DNA from: Kappaphycus alvarezii
Taxonomy: Eukaryota > Rhodophyta > Florideophyceae > Gigartinales > Solieriaceae
Length of the DNA: 64,000 nt
NCBI GenBank assembly: GCA_002205965.3
Contig: NADL03000471.1
Span: forward strand, 2,418,001-2,482,000
Direction of reading: 5' to 3'
The position numbers and the translations under genes are program-made. The number at the start of each line of letters is the position of its first letter. Within the stretch, counting starts at the first letter, position 1. The notes under the pieces are model-generated. The model did no database searches, was not told where the DNA came from, and was given only the letters and a program-made list of their open reading frames with translations. Below are positions 12,502-25,200 of this stretch, one piece after another.

Positions 12502-13990
12502 CACTGCAAAGCGACTGCGCACACCATAAGCCAGCTGAGGTTGAAAAGAGGGAAATCTCGACGTAAATGTGGAGGAATGTCTAGCTTCGCAAGGGCATCG
12601 GAATTTAGTGAATTACCGGCTTGAAAAGGTCCCTGCGGCCCAACTGCAGCCCAACTTTGGAGAATAAGTGAATGATTTTCTACTACGAGACAGGGGTGGT
12701 CAGGAGATCAGCGGATCATGTAGTGCTGCTTAGCGATCTTGTGACTTGTGTGCACGACCAAGCTTAGGCAAAAGCCGGGATGGGCACTGGCATCAGTTTC
12801 TGCCGCTGAACGAAATTTTTTGGCTAGGTATGTCGCGAAATTTGTTCACTGTGTGCAAAGTAGTAGAACTGTATGCTCGCGAAGTGTCAGTGACTCGATA
12901 TCCATCCACGACCTTGGTACCGGTTTCTTGCAAGTACCACAGCCATGGCCATAATAAATCACCTGACTCCGGTGCTCTCGCCTAAGCCTGATAGCCAACA
13001 CTGTCTGTTGAAGTCAAGCGTTCATCCGGGGCAAAACGGGTTCCCCTCCACTTCCTGGTCGCTGTACAGAAACTGTTGTGCGATTATGCGACACTCGAAT
13101 ATTTGAAACAGGAGTTTGTTACAATCGCAGGTCGTCGCAAAACTACCGTACTGTACAATACTTGCACAGTACTGTAATTGTAACGTCCTACCGTACGCAG
13201 GTACAGTACAGTATTCCTTTTATTTCCCTCGTTTGCTGCCACATTTCTGGGAACATACCACAAAGGACCTGGCATTGATCAGCAGCAAGCATTTATGTTG
13301 CAAACTTTTTTGACTATTGCAAAATAAGGCGTACCGTACAGTACATATAAATAACGTAAATATTCTCCTCCCATGCTAAACGATTTTCTTTATCATACTG
13401 TAGCAGTGGCTTTGTTAGTCAAGTTTGGAAATAAAGTTTCATGCCTCAACCTGGCGCACTTCCGAACTAAAAGCCCTTGCTTAACTGATTGTACACACGT
13501 GTACTTAACACGTGTAGTCATCGACCTTATGGTGCTCTTGTAGACTACAGTACTCTTCTATGCAAAAAGGAAACCCGGAGTTTCATTTTCTTGAGACATG
13601 CTCGCTGATAACCATTCAACTTGTATGACAGAGTGCGGGGCGCGGGGTGTTGCGGTGCGGAGTAGGCGGGGGACGGGGAGGAAGAACGCAGCGTTGCAAC
13701 TCTACAGCGTGATGCACTTTACTTCCCTTAGTGCGAGGGGTAGAGGTATTGACGGCGCGAGTAAAGTTCAGAAGCCCCGGCAGCGGCTCTGATGGAGATA
13801 CCGTCCCCTCCTGAGGTATGCAAGGAGCGCTGCGGTCAAGAAAAACCGAAAACCAGCAGTTGAAACGACCTCTAATTGGGCAGCTAGTCAGGGTGGAACA
13901 ACACTCTAGTGCTCTTCCATCCCGCCAGGACAAGCGGGTAGGCGTCGACAGCTGAAACTGCCTCTATGGTCTTCAGTAGCCTCAGTAGCC
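12502..13990. other. Spacer 3' of the zinc-finger gene
   Basis: No supported gene. GTAC-centred words are dense at 13143-13220 and 13333-13345. A G-rich stretch with four runs of four or more G lies at 13636-13678 on the plus strand. A block around 13705-13765 resembles one at 26350-26415. Confidence 0.4.
13705..13765 (+). repeat. Dispersed repeat, copy A
   Basis: It shares TGCACTTTACTTCCC exactly with the block at 26350-26415. In both copies a TGCG/GAGG segment follows, then a GGCGC-AAG/GAG-TAA segment at similar spacing. This is two diverged copies of one short element of unknown type. Confidence 0.5.
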
Positions 13991-13999
13991 TCCTCATCA

Positions 14000-16900
14000 G
14001 AGGCAGTATGATCCGCGGTTAATGGGATGCTTGAGAATGACATCATGTGGCTTAGAAAGGCTGGTCTTCTTCGTGAAGGCATCTTGAAATGAAATCAGAG
14101 GGAACCTGAGCAACGCTATCGAGCTATTCGTTGCGTGAGGCCCCTCGAAACGCAGAGATATCATTCAGTAAGCGTTTTCCAGACACCGCAGTCAACCTAG
14201 TGATAATATCAAAAAAAAGAAGAATCTGTCATCAGCATGATGGTTCCCTTTTCTTAGTAGAAGAGCAGATATCATGCGCTACAATCAAAGGCAAATCGAG
14301 GCAAGCTGAAAACGCATAAACTTCAGCTGCAAGTCCAGATCTAGTGACTCGACCCAAGAGCCAAAGTGAACTATAGCCTCTTGGTCTTTGGACTCCTTCA
14401 TCAACACAATCATACCAGGTTGAGAGATTTGATCGTTGTTGAACGCAAAACAAGCGTCTGCGCATGCAAGACTTGAAAGGTATTTATTTCTAATTGACGA
14501 TAAAGTAGTGCATGTTCTATCTTCAGTAGAGCAGCAGCTTAATCCATCAGCTTTCGTCCTTCGTTTTCTTTTTTCCTGCGTTGCACGGGGCGAGTCTTTT
14601 GGAGAGAAAAGATTGGCCTGATCGTATCGGGTTTGCAACGTATGCGACCTGTCGTGGTTGAAGACCACGTCATTAGCAAGCATGATGCGCGACAGGTAAT
14701 AGACTTTGGCGCAAACGTATGACATGCTTTGCAATGAGCAGATATATGCTTTATTAGTTCTCAATTATCCTCCGAACAAGCTCCAGGCTTAGACTTCAGT
14801 AGATTAATGAGTTATTGAGAAATGAGGTGGCCAAACGCTTATATTGTAGTTTCTCTGGGACTAAAAGAACGATACCGATGAGCGGTATTGATAACAGTGG
14901 GACCCCCTTTCTCAATGGCGGGGGTTTTAATGGTACTGTCGAGTGCGTTCCTTTTATGTCTCTGCCCGTTTTCCCTCTCTAGAAGGAGAGGTTCGAGTCC
15001 ACGAATTTGTATAGAACACGCCCTTGCAGATCACCTTTGCCTTGCGCAAGAAGTAACAAAATGTAACGTAAAAAGAAAAGAAGCGGAACGCTAAAAAGGT
15101 AGCATCGCGCAGGGCCGACAACATTGCTGTACAGCCTGAACCACACGTTTCAAATTCTTACAACTCTATTTACAGCGATGCTATCTCGCAATAATTGACT
15201 ACACCTCCTCTTTGTGGTCTTTACCTTCGATAAGATAGAAATAAATGACTTGTTCGGTGTTCCTTTCGTAAACACATCTGAAATGTTACCTGCTCCACGT
15301 ACAAAACCAACTTCAGATATTCCAAATCTGTTATATACCTCTGTTCAGCGACCATATCGATCATCAGACGGTGTTCAGTTTTCCGGAGGAGTTAGTGATG
15401 ACACCGAATAATTGCCTTGAGCTAGTAAGCATTCGAATGGATATTTTCTTTCCATAAATGAACTATTAATCATCCTGAAGCATGAAATCTGAAGCAAGTC
15501 CATCTGTAAAGCGTAAATTTATCCACAAATATAGACCGCTCAAACCTTTTTGGTTAGCGACTAGAATTGTCGAGAATATGGCATTTATTGCCATATTCTC
15601 AAAGAAGGATTCTGAATCCGAGTTGAGATGTAAGGTCAGTGTTCGTACCGAAAGATGCATATCTATAGACACGGATATGCAAGGAATGCTAATCAAGGGG
15701 TAGGTACAAAAGAGTAAAATAGTTGTGTTTGACCTTTTGGATTTCCTTGTTCTATTGAGTGATGGAATCAAGAGTAATTTTTCCTGCTGTCGCTTGTACA
15801 GATTTGTTCATTATATACGGTCTAATGTGAGTGCAACAAGCTAACGTGGCTCTAGCACTACGAAATTCGTCCAAAGAAGCGTTTTTCTGGGACAATATTT
15901 AGCTTGAATATGTATTATTTTTGGCTTATTTCGATTAAACTTTCATCATGCTTGATTTTTAAGCCAAAAAGTTGATTTAATTCCACTCCCGAGGCTTAGA
16001 TTCGAAATCAATGCTGATTTGGTTTGCAAGGTTGACGAAATCGGAGCTTCAAGCTCCAAGCGAGTCATCGACGTAGACTGAAACGGTTGCAAAGGCATTC
16101 CGATTTTCAAATTTCTTCCAAATATACATGGATGGATCTCCACACGAAGGGAACAGGCCTATATTTTCCAGTAGATATTTACGAATAGTGTAAGACCAGT
16201 AGTCTATGCTATCATAAGGACTGCACAATGCACGTCAAAGCTTCAAGATATCATCTGACTTGAGACTGAAACATTTCAGATCGTTCATACGCGGCTGCAA
16301 GTATGTTTTATCTCACGTTTCAGGGGATCTTTTCTTTGAAGATAAGCCTGGCTTACGCAATTGATGAACACTCTAATCCTCTTCGCTTCAGCAAATAGGA
16401 CGATTAACAGGGTCAACTTTCGCTGCATAACCGACATACACTAAATATATCTGGCTTTTGCATTTTTGTGTGATTTCACTGGAATGTTCAACGCTAATAC
16501 AAATCTGCCATCCAGTACGTCAGAATCTTTCATGAAATCTCTTTTCTTAACAAAATCAAAGACCTGCCTATTTATAAGCCTCTGCACCTGTTGCTCTATA
16601 GATTTATTGAATTACGGGTTATTAGCTCTAGAATCATTATGATGAAGTACCTCCGTGATGAATGACTCAGCGATATTAAACTCATTGATTTCAAGTGGTT
16701 CATTTTGAACCTCTTTTCAGGAGGTGACAGCATGTGGATCATCAATGACGTCTTCAATTGCATTCAGTGAATTTAAGACTCTTGGAGCATTTATTGCCTG
16801 GTTGAATTCTGTTTTGTTCCTGGTTCAACGATTTCTATGCATCCGAGAGCTCCTGCGCTGATATTCATGTTGTTTGGTATTTATTGACCGTATCAATTGA

Positions 16901-19560
16901 CAATTGTACGTCTTTTCCTTTAACCTCCACGATCAAGGTCATCACAACGACATTACGAACAGGAAGTGGACCCGTCCACCCAGAAGAACCACACCTCTAG
17001 ACTAACATATATTCAGAGATTCTAATTTCAGCCACTCTAACACTTGAAATCCTGCCTCCCATTGCCTGACTCAATCTATTTGACGGAACTGTGCTCAAAA
17101 TTTCTTTCCGTGTCTCCTCTATGTCTGCTATCCTCGCAACTTGTGCTGGAATCTCTGTTGATACGAGGGGAATTCGAGGCATAACTCTGAACACAAGTGG
17201 TACAAGGCAGTATACTTGCTCATGCTTGGGTGCTCAGGTTTGAACTTGCGATAGATCCTTCTCCACAAAGCATGGTACGTTTCCCCTACATCGAGAGAAT
17301 TATGGCTATCAACTCCTGCTAGCATCTGCTTGATCCTGACGCAAAGACAGTAGTTTTTGAATCTGAAAGCTTTGAACTGAGGGCATTCTTCTGCGTGTAT
17401 TTCTAGAGGATGTCCAATATAACGACTTGGCCATATACTGACGTACGTTTTCCATACTTCATCTGCTATCTCACTGGAAAGGAAGGCAGAAGCGTTTATC
17501 CTATTCTATTTTCAACAATTTGCAGAACTGTATCACCCGCGATTGATAAAATACAACGGATTAATGTCCTATTGAATAAAATATCCTCTTTTGGCAAGGT
17601 AGCACGGAATCTACTCGGTTTCTCGCTCAGGAGTTGGAATATACCACATGTATCTTCAATTCACTGTACTTTCATTAGATTTTCTTTTGAAAATTGTACT
17701 GGATTTGCCCAGCGAAGAATAAAAAGAATCCGTTGAGACTCTGAATGATAGAAATGGCGATGAGCCTTGCGGAGTTCTTCAACAGAAAATATTACCTCAC
17801 CCCCCGTACATCAGACGACAAATAAGTGCCGTTAAGTCTGGTAAGATCTATTTACCAATCACTGCCGTTTTCTACAATTTAGTGGCCCTAGGTTAATAGT
17901 TACTTCGAACTTTTCAAACAACTCAAAACCAACGAGAAGAAGCACCTCTAAATCTATCATTTCGGCATCAAAAGACAAGAATGACACTTTATTAACTGGA
18001 ATTAGGATAACAATAAATCCAATTCCTCCTAATTTATTATTGCCAATTTTTTAGACACGGTGGCCACCACTATCTTTGGGCACGAATGGAATATTCATAG
18101 CGTTACAATATGCCTTGACCTGTTCAAGGCATTTAAATGATTACTTGCGTCTTTGTTTCCACAGGCACCGTGAAAGGAGTTGTACTATCTGACCTTTGCT
18201 AGGAAAAGTTCAGTCTAAATCTTTCTCTGTAAGTATAGTTGAAACATGATCATGCACCTTGTCAAATCCTTTCAGATATGTATCCCGACTGAAAACTTTA
18301 GTGTTTGACCTACTGTTCAGATACATAGTCTGTACTTCGGAGGGGTCTCTTGTCGATGCACCTGTACCGATATGGTTGATATAAATTTTCGCAGAGGCTC
18401 TTGAGATGTTTAGTGACTGACTACAGTCCTTGAAGAGATGAGTATTCTCAACGAAGCCAAAGCATCCGGCTATGGAGACTGGGTTATAAGTTACTAGCTA
18501 TTTACAGGTATAAATGATTCATTTACAACTTGTTGAGAAGGTTTTACGAGCGCAAAGTCCCTTTCCGTTATAGAGCACATTTGAAGTGTCACAATTAAGC
18601 AAAACGCCGTTAACTTCATCATTTCGGTCGAATTTCACAGATCTATTTATCTTAAATATCTCATCTTTTAATCAGGCGATCTAGGCCTCTTTAATCAGTT
18701 GCAATTAGAATCCCAAATCACCATGAAGCATTTGAAAGTTCAGACTGAATGAACCCACCCTGCTAAGAGGGTCTTTAGCCCATGTATAACAGGCGACAGC
18801 AAAGGAAAAGTACTTGACTTTATATAAATCTCCTCTGTGAACAACATGGAAGTGACGTGATAGATTTGTGACGATCTTGTGCAATGCCCAAGAGCTGCGG
18901 CTGTTTTTTCATTTGTTGACGTAATTGTTCATACGGAGTGATTTAAGGGAATTATAGACCCTTTTCAGCCTTACTGGAGAGCTGTATTCTCTTTCGATCT
19001 GATCCAAAGCCTGCTGAAATGTCTAAATATAAACGTCGACGCAGTCTAATTAGAAACGTTTAGAATCTCCGCGTAGGACGTTGTGCTAGAAATGCAGTTT
19101 CTGAGTGGGAGTAAGATTTTGATCACGGCTAATCTGTCGATACTCGTCAACGAACTCTTGACAATACACTCTAATATCCTCTGAAAACTTCCACTCATTA
19201 TCACGGATACTCATTGGAAAATTGCGAGCCATTTCTATGAGCCTATGCTTTTCGTCGAGGTGGAAGATTTGCTATTTAAGGCTGAGGTTGATGGTTCTTC
19301 GGCAGTTGGATTTCTGCAACCAGCTGCAATAACACCTCTAACAATATCGATTGCTGCATTCATATCATCCTCATCACCGTGCAGATTAGTTACAAGGGTC
19401 TCAATGATTCTACGAGACGGGTGCAACACTAAATATACACCACAGCTATCCAGAAAATTACGAAACCCGAGTGATAGCAACGAGTTGTAAAAGGGAGCGC
19501 TACTGGGGATAACTGGTCTCTCTACGATTCAGGTATCTGCCAAGACCAGGACCTCAGGAA
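14000..19560 (-). mobile_element. Ty1/copia LTR retrotransposon, degraded fossil
   Basis: Read on the minus strand, from high to low coordinates, the parts lie in the normal Ty1/copia order. A gag-like segment is at about 18.9-19.5 kb. The integrase C-terminal part is at about 17.0-17.4 kb, with the phrases GVDSHNSL and VMPRIPLV. The reverse transcriptase is at about 15.9-16.8 kb, with VLDGRFVLALN and the YVDDSL active-site motif. RNase H is at about 14.2-14.6 kb, with DQISQPGMIVL and AAEVYAFS. The integrase-before-RT order separates it from Ty3/gypsy. It is heavily broken, with dozens of breaks, so it is old. LTRs were not located and the ends are approximate. Plus-strand reading frames inside it are not genes. 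Confidence 0.75.
15572..15600. repeat. Perfect 12-bp hairpin with 5-base loop
   Basis: GAGAATATGGCA, the loop TTTAT, and TGCCATATTCTC form a perfect 12-bp inverted repeat. It lies inside the copia fossil, close to the reverse-transcriptase part. It may be a short palindromic insertion or a chance product of decay. Confidence 0.8.
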
Positions 19561-20500
19561 CGCGCCGAGGCTTGACGCCAGCCATTTTCCTCCAATTCGT
19601 TCTGCACATAAATTCAGGTTGGGGAACGCTATCCGGCACCAGTCTCATTTTCCTAGGGCAGGGACCCCTCGTGTGGCAGATATACCAAAATCTGTGGATT
19701 ACGAAAGGTTAATTTCCCGAGATCTTGAGAAGGGATGTCGAACTGGTGTCTAAAAATAGTTGAAAGAAGTGCATTAATTGCGAGCGGAGGAATGAAGGGC
19801 AGTGGTATCGTATGCTTCTATAATTTGACAAGGATAAGATTCAAAAAAGTTGTTCCATCTTTACCTTAATACAGCTAAGCAAACATTGAAGAAAAGGATC
19901 TATCTGAATAGACTCCTTGGCCCATTTTGCGGTGGAAACTCAGGAAGGAGACTAATTAATATAATTAGACCTGTAAAAGGGCTACAAGCATCTACGTACA
20001 TCCATTTCAATGTGCGATTGGTTTCTTTTCCGTTACAAAAACCGATACTTCCAATGTGAAACACTCTAGTTCTGGTTGAGAGGGTCCCTGCTATGTTCCA
20101 AGCAGTTAATAAATCCATTTGAAAAGAATAAGGCAAGAGAGTTCCCATTTCTTGGCATATCTCGACGATTTTTTGCCATTCCTCCCGTCAGGGAATCTTA
20201 TCCACAATTCATTGGCTGCATTTCCTGCGCGACTTCGCTAGTAATTTCAAGTCTCATTCAGGCGCTTGGAATAAATAGAAAAACTGAAAAAGGCTATAGG
20301 GAAAGTAAAACAAATATTCTCTGTCTGAGAACAGGAATAGAAAGCATGGGGATGAAATTCATTTTCATGACAGAGGAGATATCTAAGATATAGAGCGTAG
20401 CCTTTAAGCTGTGTGGCTTGGAAGACAGTGGGGTTTTTAGCAGAATTTAGCTAAATTTTGCGGGGTAGATTTTACTCTCGATCCTTAAACTGGAACATGA
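19561..20500. other. Spacer between two retroelement fossils
   Basis: No supported gene. The 5' LTR and leader of the copia fossil would be expected here, but no end repeat was identified. Confidence 0.3.
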
Positions 20501-22205
20501 GCTCTCGAAGGCCCATAGATTTACATGGATGCATTAGTCTCAGTCATCAGAGTGTGCGGGACTTTCGGAGGTGGAGATAAGTAAGCGAAACGGAGCGTTC
20601 GGGGATAACTATGCTCACTTCGTACCAGAGGCTACGTTTTACACCGACGCCCGCGATCTAAGATATGGGGGTACTCTAGACGCTATCAATATAGGGCCTG
20701 GAATATGTGGAGAATGAAACGCATATAGCATTCGGAATTGGAAAGACCGGACCGGGTGCATCACATACCGTAAGTTGAAAGCCGTAAGGATGTCACTGCC
20801 GGCTTACTCAGTCAACAAGCAAGTCTTCAGGAATCTTCTAGAGACCCGCTTGCTCTTGTACATCGAAAACAAGGATTTCGTCCATTTCAATAGCGCTATA
20901 GTGTATGAAAGCATCTTGATGATGCTGGAAATACGAATATCGAAAAATATTCTCGATTATCAAAACATCTAAATCCGCCCGAATGGATTCAATCCGTGTT
21001 AAACAAGTTTGACTACAGCTTTTCGCGACAATTACTCCGCGGCGACCTGCAGATCAGGCTGCAGTTGCAGCGTTACGTCGCGGCTGAGATGGAGGCGCCG
21101 ATAGATGCATTTAAATACCAATCTCTAAGAGAGAATCACTGATTAGCTTGTTGTTAGGGATACAAGGAGCCCGTGGAAAACTGGAATCGGGACGAAGTAA
21201 TGCTGATTACTTTTCTACCCGTTGATCTGATTCCCGCGACAGCTCACAAGTTGCGGGTAGCCCGCTCCCCAGCGCAGCTTTTTATCACACACTGTCAACT
21301 CCAAGAGAGACGTCACGCAGACAAGAAAATAGAGTCCAATAAACAGATCTTTACGTACGATATGACCCAAGATTTGGCTGGATTCCGCAAATTGAATCTT
21401 CTTCGGCGTTTAATTTTACTGGAAGTCAATATTGAAAGAGTGAAAGATCTACGCCCCGCATGTGTCTTGCTGATGCTGCATTGGAATTTATTGAATCCGT
21501 TCCTGATTACTCTGCAATTATGCAATCTGATTATTTACTTGTGGGTTACGCTTTTAGTGGCCGTACAGCTGCCAGTCATAATCCAAAGTTGCGTGCATGG
21601 GTGCAGGTTTGCACTTCTGAATAGTATCCCTTGTTGACTGCCACAGAGGCCATTTTTCGCCTGTGTGGGGTTGTTTATGGCAGAAAGAGAAGCGATAATT
21701 CCACATTTCAGCAGCATATTACATCGTCAACAATTCATTGCCGTACATCAAATAAAGATCACGATCACCAGCACCCCTGTGTCCTCGTTTCGGTTCTTGT
21801 TTCACGTTATTTGGCCCACAGTCTATGGGAATAGGCAGAATTTCCCCATCGAACTATCTGTTGTGGCTTACCCGCCGCGAAGCTCCCAGCATGACTTTCA
21901 AATTAGTGCTGCTAGACGCAGCATTGGTGTTGTTCGCCCATTTCTTGAATGGTTTGAGAGACAGTTCTATCTCGTCCTTGTTACCGTCCGATTTCGCTGT
22001 TTATGAGGGTTATATCACTTCGCGCTTTTGTTTGATCAAAGATCGTCTTAATAATCGCCAACCGTCGGTCATTTACCGCCTCATATCTTTTTCCCTCTTC
22101 TCTGTCGATCCGTGGCTTTGTTGGGCACCAAATTGGGGGCGGTATACGTGCTTCGTTGTTATCGACGGCGAGCTCAATCGTCTTCCCGACGAAACGTTCT
22201 AACGC
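20500..22205 (+). mobile_element. DIRS-like tyrosine-recombinase retroelement, degraded fossil
   Basis: On the plus strand, a block near 20.63-20.97 kb resembles the RNase H of DIRS-type elements: TFYTDARDLRYGGTL, a Gly-Pro-Gly segment and a later LKAVR helix. At 21.88-22.2 kb a second block (VLFAHFLNGLRDSSIS, then SRFCLIKDRLNNRQPS) resembles the N-terminal half of the tyrosine recombinase that lies downstream in this family. An RT part upstream is not recognisable. It is broken in many places and looks old. The family assignment comes from pattern and order, without a database search. A Ngaro-like or other YR element is the alternative. Confidence 0.45.
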
Positions 22206-25200
22206 ACTCTCCGACGCTGCTTTACACTATTAATTATTACTAATACACCAAGAGGGCGTCTATGTTCGCACTAAATTGGCACTAGAGCATAAATATAACA
22301 AGTTCTGTTAGGTTTACCAGTAGAGATCCGATTGTCTCTTTTTGGGTGGGCGCCTCAGAGCAGTTCTGATATGGCTGGTACTTTCTTTGAAATTTCAACC
22401 GCTGTCCCGCCTGCCTGTTTCTGGGTGTTACTTCACCCTATTCCTGCCCCAGTGTCCGCTTCCTCCGCTAATGTTTGACGTGGACTTCGCTTTGCTCTAT
22501 ACAGTACCCCATTTTGGCGGGAATGTTATTGGAGGTCTGTACGTAACCAGACCGCAGATTTATGCCCATGATAGGTGGAATCGCTGAATTGCAAGGCCCT
22601 CTAAATTGAATTTACAAGAACCTTTCAAAGGAATGGATTTAGGAGCTGATCTGATCCTACTGCTCCGTCGGCCGCTTATTGTTCTTCAGCAGAAGTTAGA
22701 TCGCAGCCACTAGATGAGGTCGGCGATGCAGTCATAACTCTCTCTTTCTCACCCTCCCCAGGCTTCGCTGCACATGCCTCTACCTTTTCTGTAGAATGAA
22801 GAACTTTCAACTTTATCGTGAAGCTTGGTACAGAAGAACTTCAAAATATTCTATCCGGACGTCTTCACTAAATTAAACTCAGAAACTAAGCGCAGATCCG
22901 AGGACACGCCCCTTAGGAATCTCCAAGGATCTCTCTGGCTTTTGAAGTAACTGGATAAGGAAGAAAATAGCTATATAAACACTACAGTTTTCGGGATTAG
23001 TTTGAGTTCGAGACTTTATTTTCGATGCTTGAGTAGTTTTTTCGACAGAGATATTTGTAAAAGGGTTCTCAGATGAGACATGGCCTTCGACATTGAAGGG
23101 GCCAAATTTGAGGCATTTATGGTCGTAAAGATAAAATATTTCAGCTCTGGTCGAGAAAGCATTTCCTCAGTGACTGTCCACTAGACTCAGAGATGTAGGT
23201 GCTTGTAGTTGACAGGAATATTTTTATCCGAGAGTTAATGCGTGAAATTTATTGTTGTACCCATCGTAACTACACCTGTGTATCTTGGGTTGGTCGAGCT
23301 CGAACATTAATGAAGTATCCTGATCGATTATGTCAGTTTGGAAATCAAAAAAGTGTTCGTTGAGCGACATGTGCACAGAAGCTGCACCTATATATGGAAC
23401 CAATCATCAGGCGAGCCGAAGCGTCAATTAATTCGCGAAGATTCGGTTCAATACCAAGGATGTCACAGTAGCGTAGGTAGGCGACTAACACTGATGGCGT
23501 TGAAGCTGCTTCGCTATCCATTGTGATTCCTTCGATAGAATTATGATTAAATGGTGCTGCTTTTTTTGGACATTAAAATATTTTGATTCCAATGATGGTG
23601 GCGTTTATCGTTTAGCACGGTTGGAGTAGTACTGTACTAGAAAAAAGTTTAGGCAACAAAAATTTAGCTCGTTCCGTGCGTTTTAATTTGTTCAAAGAAC
23701 AAAGTTGCCAAAGTATAACCATTTGGCTCCCTCCGGAAATAACATACAGCCTTCCCTCTAACCTCCACGCAGTAGTAAATCACTCCCTATCTTAATGTTT
23801 GCATTTGATCATCTCCTCCGTATTTGATCTTCAAGTGAACTTAAACAATCATAAAGTACTACAGATACAGTAACCCACTACTTTTGCTGTCGATAGACAG
23901 CGATAAAGTGAAAAAAATTTTAAAAAAGAAAAGGAAGAGTTTAGTAAACAGCAACATGTTCGCCATAGCATGCGGCAACGCGTTGGAGCGTCGTAACTCC
24001 GTGTTTAAGGGAATTTTTCAGACTACACCCAGGAAAGACAACACCTCTAGCTAATGATGAATCATGATGTTTCCACAAGCTATATACCCATGAGTAATGC
24101 AATGGGAATGTATTATTTCAAGCTCGGATTTGGGGTTGCATAATAAAGATTACACCTGTTTCTCAGACATGATCGCGTTTCTAGTGCCATACATCGATTT
24201 TCCAAGGACAGAGCTTTCACAGTGTACTCCGCAGTGATTGCATCGCGAAGGATCCTTGCCGTTTAAGTCCCGTTGCTACCAGCTTACACCGAGGAAAAGA
24301 TAAATGCGAGGAAAGCATCATGTCAAATGAAAACGGTACGGTGAAGAAAGCAATACTGGATGGTATACGCGTAGTAGTAGTGAAAAACCCTGCTCGTATT
24401 CGAAATCTCACCGCAGAGGTTTTCGATTCTATCTAATTCACAAAGGCCATTGGTTAAAAGGCATCTTACCTACCGTGAGCTAAAAATTGAAAAGAAAAGC
24501 AGAATGGTGCTTGCGGGCTACTCTGAAAAAACACGACGGCTTTTGCTTTTGTGGGCTTATTTATGTGTTGATAAAAATGTTGAATTGGAACTTCTCTTTA
24601 CCAACTCTAGCCGTCTAACACCGTCTATACTTGTCCCCCGAGGGAAACAAGCTTCCGAAACTAGCCCCTAGTGTATGGCATTTGCGGGCCACATTACTAC
24701 ACATAGTATCTATAAATATATAAATTACAAATCACATATGCAACTAGTAGACCAGAAAGGCCTGACGTAAAATGGAACCCAAAAAGATCTAAGGCACATA
24801 AAAATCAGAACAAAACGCTCGTAGGACGATACCATGGACGATTTTGCGGTAAGTATGAGCGCAAATGCGTACTTTGATAGGCGACACACACTAGCGTGTG
24901 CTTTAAGTTTCAATTTTCCATCTCTTTCTCCCATATTATGTCCGCTACTGAATCTAAGATCATAGAACACACTGCTAAAATAGAGGACCTAATTTCAGTT
25001 GGCGTATTTCTTCTCTATCACGCTCACCTAGTACATTAATTTCGTCAGGGGTCCTGGCCACCAATAGAGTTTTAATAAATTTTGATTTCTTATAAGGAAT
25101 TTGTAGCAGTAGAGTCAAATATTTTGTAGAACATTTTATGCTTTACATACTTCTCTGGTAACTATAATCAATTTCTTATAACTGATATTATGGCTCAGAA

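Noticed and set aside
14984-14994. GGTTCGAGTCC, a perfect tRNA B-box word
   Set aside because: The bases around it do not form a T-stem and no A box, anticodon arm or acceptor stem was found upstream, so no tRNA gene is called.
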